Shown here: positions 1-5,521 of the stretch, in pieces
How positions within the stretch are numbered: the stretch's first letter is position 1
How the letters are laid out: each line of letters begins with the position of its first letter
Source of the DNA: Bacteroidota bacterium
Lineage (GTDB): Bacteria; Bacteroidota; Bacteroidia; Chitinophagales; Chitinophagaceae
Direction of reading: 5' to 3'
DNA length: 5,521 bases
NCBI GenBank assembly: GCA_023429825.1
Contig: JAEZDC010000014.1
Location: 1 to 5,521 of the forward strand
Notes under the pieces: generated by a model
The model's database searches: none
What the model saw: only the letters and a program-made list of their open reading frames with translations
What the model was told of the DNA's origin: nothing
Made by a program: the position numbers and the translations under genes

Positions 1-452
1 GGCCAGATCTTCATTTCCTTGGAATTGATCTTGCGCCGAGGATGATTGATGCAGCTAAACGAGCCAATCCTTCTGAGCAATTTGAAGTGATGGATATAAC
101 TGATGCAGGCAGCATACAAGAAAGATTTGATGCTGTGATCGCCGCATTTTGCCTGCCATACCTTTCTTACGATGATGTGCCAAAGTTGTTTCGCAATATG
201 CAACAACTTACTACTGATAAAGGATGGATTTATGTAAGCTGCATGGAAGGAACAAAAGAAAGATCAGGGTTTGAAAAGACGAGCTTTACGGGCGACGATG
301 AGATGTACATCAACTATTATGAAAGAAAAGAAATAGAAGAATTACTGAAGCATTCTGGCTTTTGCATCAAACACTTCGTCACCAAAGATTATCCTGAAAT
401 GGATGGTTCGTTTACAACTGATATTTTCTTTCTTGCAAAGAAAGTTGAATGA
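1..452 (+). CDS. Class I SAM-dependent methyltransferase, 5'-truncated by window edge
   Basis: This is the C-terminal 149 residues of a probable small-molecule methyltransferase that transfers a methyl group from S-adenosylmethionine; the substrate cannot be read from the sequence. The frame is open from base 3 to the TGA at 450-452, and the ATG at 42 is internal, so the gene begins left of the window. Counting from base 3, FLGIDLAPRMIDAAK (residues 5-19) is the beta-2 segment, with Asp9 in the place that usually binds the SAM ribose. MDITD (30-34) fits the adenine-contacting segment. FDAVIAAFCLPYLS (42-55) is the motif IV strand, and DKGWIYVS (72-79) stands where many relatives have a GG-containing loop. 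The tail YERKEIEELLKHSGF (106-120) resembles the last helix of Methyltransf_11/25-type proteins. The glycine-rich motif I is missing, presumably in the roughly 50 residues off the edge. The gene converges on the 454-1041 lipoprotein. The fold assignment is firm and the specific function is unknown. Confidence 0.85.
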   Translation, partial: PDLHFLGIDLAPRMIDAAKRANPSEQFEVMDITDAGSIQERFDAVIAAFCLPYLSYDDVPKLFRNMQQLTTDKGWIYVSCMEGTKERSGFEKTSFTGDDEMYINYYERKEIEELLKHSGFCIKHFVTKDYPEMDGSFTTDIFFLAKKVE

Positions 453-453
453 T

Positions 454-1041
454 CTACCCTGCTTTAATGATCTTTTCTGGTTGCTTGCTTATTGCAGAAC
501 GGTGCACGATGATCTTTTGATTGGGAATATCGATCGAGAGTTCTATCCACCCGTTATATCGCTGATCATTTTTCTTAAGCTGGAAAGCAAGATATTTATT
601 CGTTACATTGAGCCAGTTGCCATTCCATGTGATGGTACCCGAAATGTGTTCTACTCTTTCAACAAGTAATGCGAAAGGAGCGTTGTACCATGCGCCTTTA
701 TTTGAATCATCAAGAGCTATCTGCTCACCTGTAGTGAATACAGGACTCTCATCGTTTCCGCTAAACATCATATAAGTATTAAATCCACCTGCTACAAAGA
801 ATTGTCTTTTATCGCTCTGGCTTAACGGGTCGCCGACAAGTTGCACACCAAACACAACATCATTCAAATTGTCTTTGTTCAGGTCGAGGGTAAAGCCGGG
901 TATGCCATACTTCAGTTCTTTATTAATGGTAGTATATTCCATCTCTACTACAGGTTGTGAGGGGATTACTACTTTTTTGTCTGTACATGCACTGAGAGAC
1001 CATATTACAAAACACAAAGCGATGAACTTTTCGAATGACAT
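454..1041 (-). CDS. Hypothetical lipoprotein with DxNxDxxxD loop and C-terminal GWIELSID motif
   Basis: This is a predicted secreted lipoprotein of 195 residues and unknown function. The start at 1041 gives MSFEKFIALCFVIWSLSAC, a signal peptide with lipobox LSAC and lipidated Cys19. The frame stays open upstream to an ATG at 1143, but that start would add 34 residues before the signal peptide and translate through a probable promoter, so I reject it. The mature part has an acidic loop DLNKDNLND (53-61) with the spacing of calcium-binding DxNxDxxxD loops, a beta-rich middle, and YNGWIELSID (162-171) followed by a short beta strand. This layout, with a calcium-like loop early and a YGW-x-LS-type motif near the end, recurs in uncharacterised secreted Bacteroidota proteins, as I recall it; no search was run. 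Residues just after Cys19 (TDKK) do not clearly form the acidic surface-export signal known in the phylum, so a periplasm-facing location is slightly favoured. The stop TAG is 1 base from the stop of the convergent methyltransferase. Confidence 0.75.
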   Translation of the reverse strand: MSFEKFIALCFVIWSLSACTDKKVVIPSQPVVEMEYTTINKELKYGIPGFTLDLNKDNLNDVVFGVQLVGDPLSQSDKRQFFVAGGFNTYMMFSGNDESPVFTTGEQIALDDSNKGAWYNAPFALLVERVEHISGTITWNGNWLNVTNKYLAFQLKKNDQRYNGWIELSIDIPNQKIIVHRSAISKQPEKIIKAG

Positions 1042-1056
1042 ACGAATGATTTGATG

Positions 1057-1064
1057 CAAAACTA
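1057..1064 (-). promoter_or_regulatory. Possible Bacteroidota-type -7 promoter element
   Basis: Read on the minus strand, the bases are TAGTTTTG, which matches the TAnnTTTG -7 consensus of the Bacteroidota primary sigma factor. A TTTT lies 19 bases further upstream, roughly where the -33 TTTG/TTG element belongs, but it lacks the final G. The box ends 15 bases before the chosen start of the 195-residue lipoprotein, leaving a leader of about 10 bases. It lies inside the longer alternative reading frame, which supports the shorter start. The motif is short, so a chance match is possible. Confidence 0.35.
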
Positions 1065-1166
1065 TTACCACAGTATATGTTATAAAACCACATACATGTG
1101 TGAAAAATGAAAGTAAATGAACCTGCAAAAGGGATTCAATCACATGAAGGTGTAAGAAGCGAACAC

Positions 1167-1496
1167 TTAATATGAAACGAAGCCAATAGCAGTCATTTTT
1201 AAGCTATCACCAGCCAATACAGAAGCGTAAATGGTTTTACCTGTTTTGCATTGGCAGGCCAGGCAAAGTGCGGGTGGGCCATCTTGTTTTATATGCAGGC
1301 TATCCACCGTTATACTTTGGGAACTAAGAAAGCTACCAACGTTGACAAGTGTGATACTGTCAGTACTGCCTGTTGGCCATGGATCGGCACAATAGGTTTG
1401 TTTATAGGAGAAGTTGGCAAACTGGTTTTTACCAGCCTGGTCCTTACTGCAAGCTGCGAGTGCAACTATCACGAATGCTATGAATATCTTTTTCAT
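1167..1496 (-). CDS. Small cysteine-containing lipoprotein of unknown function
   Basis: This is a predicted lipoprotein of 109 residues. The start at 1496 gives MKKIFIAFVIVALAAC, a textbook lipoprotein signal peptide with a basic start, a hydrophobic core and lipobox LAAC, so Cys16 is the anchor. The frame is open upstream to an ATG at 1532, but that start abuts the A-tract of the adaptor-gene terminator and would bury the signal peptide behind 12 polar residues. The mature chain of about 93 residues has four further cysteines: Cys36 in TYCADPWP, then Cys78, Cys81 and Cys83 in LCLACQCKTGKTIY, a C-X2-C-X-C cluster. These could bind a metal or form disulfides; the sequence does not say which. 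The C-terminal part looks beta-rich and ends GFVSY. I do not recognise a named family, although I recall similar small lipoproteins with a CxxCxCxTG signature in related bacteria. No clear promoter lies between the terminator and this start, and no terminator follows it, so it may be co-transcribed with the 195-residue lipoprotein 125 bases downstream. Confidence 0.72.
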   Translation of the reverse strand: MKKIFIAFVIVALAACSKDQAGKNQFANFSYKQTYCADPWPTGSTDSITLVNVGSFLSSQSITVDSLHIKQDGPPALCLACQCKTGKTIYASVLAGDSLKMTAIGFVSY

Positions 1497-1532
1497 GAGG
1501 GGTTGACAATGCGTTTTTGAAAACCGTTGCAC

Positions 1533-1559
1533 AAAAAAAGCGGTGTAAAACCGCTTTTT
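1533..1559 (-). terminator. Rho-independent terminator of the TolC-HlyD unit
   Basis: A perfect 10-bp inverted repeat (1535-1544 with 1550-1559, core AGCGGT/ACCGCT) encloses a 5-base loop. On the minus strand the stem ends in a run of seven Ts (complement of 1533-1539). The hairpin starts 17 bases after the adaptor stop codon, so it should end that transcript. The A/T flanks make it symmetrical enough to act in both directions, but no plus-strand gene reads into it. Its position rules out a directly co-transcribed downstream pump gene and argues against the upstream start of the small lipoprotein. Confidence 0.88.
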
Positions 1560-1576
1560 AAAATTATTTCATTGGC

Positions 1577-2989
1577 CTAGTCTTTATCGCCTCCTTCAAA
1601 CAACTCTTCTTTCTTCGTCTCTTTTACCTTGCTGCCATCTTTCAATGTTTTTGTAACTACATTATACGGACCAGTAATGATCTTTTCTCCTTTCTGCAAT
1701 CCCTTAGTGATCTGTATATAATTGAGATCTTGTATACCGGTAGTCACCACTTTTTTCTTTACCGTTCCGTCAGCCTGCAATACAAACACTACCTCTTCAG
1801 TTTCATCACCCGTAACTCTTTCAGCGGGATTGTCATTACTTTCAAATTCTTCATCAGGAGTTTTCTTTTCTGATTTGGTTCTGTCAGCAGCCTTATCGCT
1901 TTTCTTATCCCTTGTAGTTACGGCATTCAAAGGAACAGCGATCACATCAGCTACTGTTCTGGTTTGAATATCTGCGCTCGCATTCATATTCGGCCGGAAA
2001 GGAAAAGGTTTACCACTACCGATCAGATCCTTATAACTATCGTAGATCAAACGAATATGCACTTTATAGTTTGTCACTTCATTTCCAGTGCTTGCACCGG
2101 ATGCCATCCCTGTTATGGGGTTAGCGATCTTATACACTGTTCCTTTAAATTTCCTGTTGTTGAATGCATCTACTTCAACTAAAGCAGTATCACCAAACTT
2201 CACTTTAGGAATATCGTTTTCACCAACGTCCACCTGTACTTCTATACTTCTCAGGTCTGCAATACGCATCATTTCTGTACCTGCCATTTGTGCTGTACCA
2301 ACAACTCTCTCACCTTTTTTAACGGCGAGTAAACTCACCACACCGTCCATAGGAGCAACGATCGTAGCCCTGTTTACATCTTTGTTTGCTCTGCTCAAAC
2401 TGGCCATCGCACTTCTCACTCCTGCCTCATTGGCTCTTATGCCTTGCTGAGCTGCTTCGTAGTTTGCTTTGGCAGACAAATAAGCCTGCTCGCTTTGTTC
2501 AAACTCTGCTCTGGAGATCACTCTTTGATCTAACAATTGCTTCTGTCTATCGTAATTATTCTTAGCCTGGTCTAATGTTGCCTTCAATGCATTCAACGAA
2601 GCCCTTGCATTAGCCGTTTGTGCCTGCATTTGTGCAACACCCGCCGAAGCCTGGTCTCTTTGTGAGGCATATATATCCGCATATATCCTTGCCAGCACTT
2701 GTCCACGTCTAACCGTATCTCCTTCTGCAATGTTCAGCTCAACAACTTCACCACTTATATCCGGGCTCACCTTTACTTCCACTTCAGGAAATATCTTACC
2801 ACTGGCATTTACGGTTTCGATGATCGTACGCACTGCTGCTGTCTCTACAGTAACCTTGATCCCTTTATCTTCTTTCTTTCCAAAAGCAAGGATCAGGACA
2901 ATGATCAGGAGTAAGCCGCCAATTATCCACCAGACAAGTTTGTTCTTTTTCTTTTTGACCGTTGTTTGTGATATCGTGGTTGATTCCAT
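1577..2989 (-). CDS. HlyD/MacA-type periplasmic adaptor (membrane fusion protein) of a tripartite efflux system
   Basis: This 470-residue adaptor would bridge an inner-membrane pump to a TolC-type channel. A short cytoplasmic N-terminus rich in lysine (12-18) leads into one membrane segment (about 19-37, WWIIGGLLLIIVLILAFG). The first lipoyl half is at about 71-102 (SPDISGEVVELNIAEGD). An alpha-helical hairpin follows at about 105-205, rich in Ala, Gln and Asn with coiled-coil character. The second lipoyl half is at 207-232 (APMDGVVSLLAVKKGERV). A beta-barrel domain occupies about 245-355, and a membrane-proximal domain about 398-455 ends with GLQKGEKIITG. Between the last two lies a roughly 38-residue, highly charged, probably disordered stretch (360-397). 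Membrane anchoring and domain order resemble MacA, which works with the ABC protein MacB, but RND adaptors share the same architecture, so the pump class is not settled. The gene lies 69 bases after the TolC-like gene with no terminator between them, so the two are probably one operon. It is followed by a strong terminator instead of a pump gene. Confidence 0.92.
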   Translation of the reverse strand: MESTTISQTTVKKKKNKLVWWIIGGLLLIIVLILAFGKKEDKGIKVTVETAAVRTIIETVNASGKIFPEVEVKVSPDISGEVVELNIAEGDTVRRGQVLARIYADIYASQRDQASAGVAQMQAQTANARASLNALKATLDQAKNNYDRQKQLLDQRVISRAEFEQSEQAYLSAKANYEAAQQGIRANEAGVRSAMASLSRANKDVNRATIVAPMDGVVSLLAVKKGERVVGTAQMAGTEMMRIADLRSIEVQVDVGENDIPKVKFGDTALVEVDAFNNRKFKGTVYKIANPITGMASGASTGNEVTNYKVHIRLIYDSYKDLIGSGKPFPFRPNMNASADIQTRTVADVIAVPLNAVTTRDKKSDKAADRTKSEKKTPDEEFESNDNPAERVTGDETEEVVFVLQADGTVKKKVVTTGIQDLNYIQITKGLQKGEKIITGPYNVVTKTLKDGSKVKETKKEELFEGGDKD

Positions 2990-3042
2990 AATTTATTTTT
3001 GAACGAGGTTATGTATAAATTTATGAGCAGTGAGATGTCAGC

Positions 3043-3060
3043 AGTCAGTTATCGCTGACT
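3043..3060 (-). other. Small intercistronic hairpin at the end of the TolC-like gene
   Basis: A 6-bp perfect stem (AGTCAG with CTGACT) closes a 6-base loop and overlaps two bases of the TolC-like stop codon (3059-3061). No T-run follows on the minus strand, so it is not a typical terminator. It could slow 3' decay of the tolC-like message or modulate expression of the adaptor. A 6-bp stem can also arise by chance, so confidence is low. Confidence 0.25.
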
Positions 3061-4495
3061 ATAGTCTTATTCCCATGCCTTTATAGAACTCAAGTACTTT
3101 CATTTTGAAAATATAATCATATTGATTTCTCACCATTTCTATTCTTGCCCTGAGCAAGTTGTTTTGTGTTGTAAGAAGATCAAGCACATTCAATAAACCC
3201 AATGTATATCTCTTGTTAGCAAACTCCATTGCTCTTTCACTGGTTTCCACTTGCCTTTGTGATGCATTATAACGCTGTAAGGCCGTTACTGCAAGTTCGT
3301 AAGCATTATAAATATCACTCTGCAATATTTGATTGTCTAGCTGCTGTTGTAATTCAAACTGTCGCACCTGGATCTTCGCTCTTTCCCATTGGCTTCTTGC
3401 CTGGTGCTGATTGAAGATGTTGAAGTTGATGCCAATTCCAATAAACTGGCCGAAGTTATCTCGCACCTGTGTAGTGAACGGTGTTTTCTGATAACCCGCA
3501 ATGATGGTTTTAGGTGAAAGCACCTGGAAAATTCCAGAACCCGTATTAATGAATGCAATGCTAGTATCGAAGCCTGTACCTAACCCCGCCACCGGGTATT
3601 TAATCGCCGCATAGCTCGTACTCAAACTTCCCTGTGCGCCTATGGAAGGATACATGGAGCCTCTTGCGATAGAAACCTGTCTCCTGCTTTGCTGCAAGCG
3701 AAATTCATTTGCTCTTTGTAAAGGTTGATTGGCTATCGCCATGCTATACACATACGCCGGCGCAAGATCAGCAAGGCTCTGCAATGGTATCAACTCAATG
3801 GGTGGAATTACAATATCGAAGGTTGTATCCTGCGGAAGATTGAGTAAGGCTTTTAATTGTATGATCGCCTGTCGATAATTTGATCTTGCCTGTATCAACG
3901 TCGCACTGTCAGTAGCAACCTGTGCCTGTATTTGCAATGAGTTCAATTCAGGAACACTGCCCGCTCTAACTAAAACATTGGTATTTGTAAGTTGCGCTAA
4001 AGATTGGTTAAGTTGTATCTCAGCGATCCTTACCGTTTCATTATTCAGCATTGCCTGCAGAAAAGAATTTGCAACGTTCAGCGAAATATCATTCTGCGCT
4101 TTTTCTACACCAGCTTCTGCAGCTTTCAATCCGAGCTTTGAGGCTTCGATGGAATTTCTCCTGACATTCCAATTAAAAATGGTGTAGTTGGTTTGTACGC
4201 CAGCCTGTGCAGCGAAAAAGTTATTCGATTCAAGTACACCAGTTGCAGGGTTGTTACTTAAACCGAAATTGTATCCACCGGAAAGACTTGCCCCCAAAGT
4301 AGGCAGCCTGGTCATTTCATTCTGGTGCACATCAATATTGGATAGCTGGGTCTGCGTTCCCGCCTGCTTGATAGATATGTTATTTCTAACAGCATAATCA
4401 ACACACTTTCTTAGTGTCCATTTGTTGGCGGTGTCTTGTGCAGTAGCTGAAAAAAACAGTAAAAGAGAGACAAGGGGCAATACAAAACGACTCAT
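3059..4495 (-). CDS. TolC-family outer-membrane efflux protein
   Basis: This 478-residue protein is a predicted outer-membrane channel subunit whose trimer forms a beta-barrel plus a long periplasmic alpha-helical tunnel. The signal peptide is MSRFVLPLVSLLLFFSATA, probably cleaved before Gln20. WTLRKCVDYAVRNN (26-39) is the usual first-helix signature of OEP domains. The two-repeat structure is visible. Repeat 1 has a beta hairpin at about 66-110 and helices with VRAGSVPELNSLQIQAQ (176-192). Repeat 2 has a beta hairpin at about 284-362 and the matching helix segment NKRYTLGLLNVLDLLTTQNN (427-446). Length is normal for the family. The chain ends GMGIRL rather than in a terminal aromatic residue, as is usual for TolC proteins whose C-terminus is periplasmic. 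The start at 4495 is chosen because it gives the signal peptide. The adaptor gene follows after 69 bases, so the pair very likely forms one exporter module. The exported substrate is unknown; the family handles drugs, metals, peptides and proteins. Confidence 0.93.
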   Translation of the reverse strand: MSRFVLPLVSLLLFFSATAQDTANKWTLRKCVDYAVRNNISIKQAGTQTQLSNIDVHQNEMTRLPTLGASLSGGYNFGLSNNPATGVLESNNFFAAQAGVQTNYTIFNWNVRRNSIEASKLGLKAAEAGVEKAQNDISLNVANSFLQAMLNNETVRIAEIQLNQSLAQLTNTNVLVRAGSVPELNSLQIQAQVATDSATLIQARSNYRQAIIQLKALLNLPQDTTFDIVIPPIELIPLQSLADLAPAYVYSMAIANQPLQRANEFRLQQSRRQVSIARGSMYPSIGAQGSLSTSYAAIKYPVAGLGTGFDTSIAFINTGSGIFQVLSPKTIIAGYQKTPFTTQVRDNFGQFIGIGINFNIFNQHQARSQWERAKIQVRQFELQQQLDNQILQSDIYNAYELAVTALQRYNASQRQVETSERAMEFANKRYTLGLLNVLDLLTTQNNLLRARIEMVRNQYDYIFKMKVLEFYKGMGIRL

Positions 4496-4537
4496 ACTTC
4501 AAAATTAAAGGAAGATAGCACACGGCTAATAGTATAA

Positions 4538-4562
4538 GTAAGGTTTTACAGTGAAATCTTAC
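4538..4562 (-). terminator. Weak candidate terminator after the PLP-enzyme gene
   Basis: In the 79-base gap between the PLP enzyme and the TolC-like gene, two 9-base arms (4538-4546 and 4554-4562) pair around a 7-base loop. In the minus-strand transcript one pair is an A-C mismatch; the stem is A/T-rich. It is followed by TTATACTATT, only a loose U-rich tail. It may partly separate the two transcription units. Its stability is poor, so readthrough or chance is quite possible. Confidence 0.3.
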
Positions 4563-4574
4563 ATTTTATTGGGG

Positions 4575-5521
4575 TTATATAGCAGCGAAAGCCGTTTCCA
4601 GGTCCCTGATCAGGTAATCGCTTTCCTCAAGCCCGACATATAATCGCAAAGACCGATGCAAGGCTTCTTTAGGATCAAATGCTTCCCGCTTCATCGCCGC
4701 CACTTTAGGAATGATGAGGCTTTCGTGCCCACCCCAGCTTACTGCCATTAAGATGTGCTGCAGGTTGTTACAAAAATGCTCTATCTGTTCCGCTTTATCG
4801 GCTTTTATAATGAAAGTAAGCAAGCCACAGGCCCCCTTCATTTGTTGCTTTGCCAGTTCATATTGCGGGAATGTGTCATCCAAAGGAAAATAAACCTTTT
4901 CTACCAAAGGATGCTGCTTCAGGTAATCAACGATTATCGCGGTAGTTCTTGTTATGCGTTCCAGTCTCGCGGGCAAAGTGCGAAGTCCTCTTATCAAAAG
5001 CCAGGCATTGAACGGTTGGATACCTGATCCGACCGTCATATACTCGCTGTTGAAAATTCTTTCGATCATTTGCTTCTTACCTGAAAGCACCCCGGCTACA
5101 ACATCACTGTGCCCGCTGATGTATTTAGTGGCTGATTGAAGTACAAGGTCAATTCCGAAATCGATCGGTCTCTGAAATAAAGGAGTACAGTAACTATTAT
5201 CGCAGATAGTAATAATGTTATTTTTTTTAGCAAGATCAGCCACCGCTTGCAGATCCTGCAATTCATATGTCCAGCTATTAGGAGATTCTAAATAGAAGAG
5301 CGTTGTATTTGGTTGAATTGCATTTCTAAAATTATCAATATCAGTTCCATCAATATATGTATGCGTTACGTTGAACCGTGGAAGTATCACTTCAAACATT
5401 CGCTGTGCCCATGTATACGGACTCCTTACACTTACGATGTGGTCACCGCCTTTTACATTAGCCAGAACAGAAGCAAAAATGGCTGCAGCGCCACTGTTAA
5501 AGACAAGGCAATCTTCTGCAC
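4575..5521 (-). CDS. PLP-dependent trans-sulfuration-family enzyme (cystathionine gamma-synthase/beta-lyase-like), N-terminus cut by window edge
   Basis: This is a fold-type I PLP enzyme of the Cys/Met metabolism family, which makes or breaks C-S bonds in cystathionine, homocysteine, methionine or related substrates. The frame is open from the TAA at 4575 to the right edge; the ATG at 5399 is internal because conserved sequence continues upstream (FNSGAAAIFASVLANVKGGD). Counting from the first complete codon (5519), 314 residues are present, against about 380-400 for the family, so roughly 70 are missing. Visible marks are the N-terminal SGAAAI loop (9-14), the cofactor aspartate in CDNSY (Asp107), the Schiff-base lysine in SATKYISGHSD (Lys132), LLIRGLRTLPARLER (174-188), SWGGHESLI (261-269) and RLYVGLEESDYLIRDLE (292-308). 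Several motifs differ from the classical ones: YTW for YGGT, ESPNSW for ESPTNP, DNSY for DNTF, SWGGHES for SLGGVES, and RLYVGLE for RLSVGLE. This suggests a distinct clade, so the exact reaction should not be assigned. No functional link to the downstream exporter is evident. Confidence 0.88.
   Translation of the reverse strand, partial: AEDCLVFNSGAAAIFASVLANVKGGDHIVSVRSPYTWAQRMFEVILPRFNVTHTYIDGTDIDNFRNAIQPNTTLFYLESPNSWTYELQDLQAVADLAKKNNIITICDNSYCTPLFQRPIDFGIDLVLQSATKYISGHSDVVAGVLSGKKQMIERIFNSEYMTVGSGIQPFNAWLLIRGLRTLPARLERITRTTAIIVDYLKQHPLVEKVYFPLDDTFPQYELAKQQMKGACGLLTFIIKADKAEQIEHFCNNLQHILMAVSWGGHESLIIPKVAAMKREAFDPKEALHRSLRLYVGLEESDYLIRDLETAFAAI

Noticed and set aside
403..669. Plus-strand open frame of 88 residues overlapping the methyltransferase end and the lipoprotein
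   Set aside because: It lies antisense to a well-supported lipoprotein and in another frame of the methyltransferase, with no recognisable domain or signal peptide.
1078..1103. Imperfect palindrome around CACATACATGTG upstream of the 195-residue lipoprotein, considered as an operator
   Set aside because: The arms are only four to five bases in A/T-rich DNA, and no regulator gene is nearby, so it is not distinguishable from chance.
1042..1143. Upstream in-frame extension of the 195-residue lipoprotein to an ATG at 1143
   Set aside because: The extra residues are hydrophobic and unconserved in appearance, precede a complete signal peptide with lipobox, and cover a promoter-like element.
1497..1532. 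Upstream in-frame extension of the small lipoprotein to an ATG at 1532
   Set aside because: It would begin against the terminator hairpin of the neighbouring gene and put 12 polar residues before the lipoprotein signal peptide.
2088..2450. Plus-strand open frame of 120 residues antisense to the adaptor gene
   Set aside because: It is the complement of a strongly supported adaptor coding region; its hydrophobic, Ser/Thr-rich composition is what the antisense of an Ala/Val/Asp-rich gene gives.
2668..2690. Short near-repeat GCATATAT...GCATATAT within the adaptor gene
   Set aside because: It encodes the local IYADIYA dipeptide-like repeat at the start of the helical hairpin; two copies are too few and too short for a functional DNA repeat.
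3031..3060. Repeated CTGAC words (minus strand) in the TolC-adaptor gap, considered as a REP-like element
   Set aside because: Only two or three five-base words are present and no second copy of the whole segment was seen in the window, so a repeat family cannot be supported from this sequence.
4500..4507. TAATTTTG on the minus strand, matching the Bacteroidota -7 consensus just before the TolC-like start
   Set aside because: It ends only four bases from the ATG, so it would require a leaderless message, and no TTG/TTTG -33 element stands at the right distance. An A/T-rich chance match is more likely.

Overview
The window most likely comes from the chromosome of a Bacteroidota bacterium, probably the Chitinophagaceae or a close relative. 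This placement is an inference from four things: moderate-to-low GC; two short lipoproteins whose signal peptides end in a lipobox; start codons preceded by A/T-rich DNA rather than a Shine-Dalgarno sequence; and a TolC-then-HlyD gene order that is common in that phylum. No mobile element, CRISPR array, tRNA or rRNA was seen.

Layout from left to right. Positions 1-452 (+) hold the C-terminal three quarters of a class I SAM-dependent methyltransferase that runs off the left edge. All other genes are on the minus strand. They are read from right to left: a PLP-dependent trans-sulfuration-type enzyme (4575 to beyond 5521, cut by the right edge); a TolC-family outer-membrane channel protein (3059-4495); an HlyD/MacA-type periplasmic adaptor (1577-2989); a strong hairpin terminator (1533-1559); a 109-residue cysteine-containing lipoprotein (1167-1496); and a 195-residue lipoprotein (454-1041). 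The last of these converges on the methyltransferase with a single base between the two stop codons.

How the genes work together. The TolC-like protein and the adaptor form a two-gene transport unit and would supply the outer-membrane channel and periplasmic bridge of a tripartite exporter. No inner-membrane pump (MacB-type ABC or RND) follows, because the terminator lies 17 bases after the adaptor stop codon. The pump must be encoded elsewhere or be shared. The PLP enzyme upstream has the lysine and glycine-rich signatures of the cystathionine gamma-synthase/beta-lyase family, but several active-site-proximal motifs differ from the textbook forms. The two lipoproteins are of unknown function. 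For each I chose an internal start that puts a good lipoprotein signal peptide at the N-terminus.

Overall this looks like an ordinary chromosomal region. The points worth a second look are the pump-less exporter pair, the divergent PLP-enzyme motifs, the C-X2-C-X-C lipoprotein, and the 1-bp convergent junction. I found no convincing sign of a wholly new system. No stretch longer than 125 bases lacks a gene.
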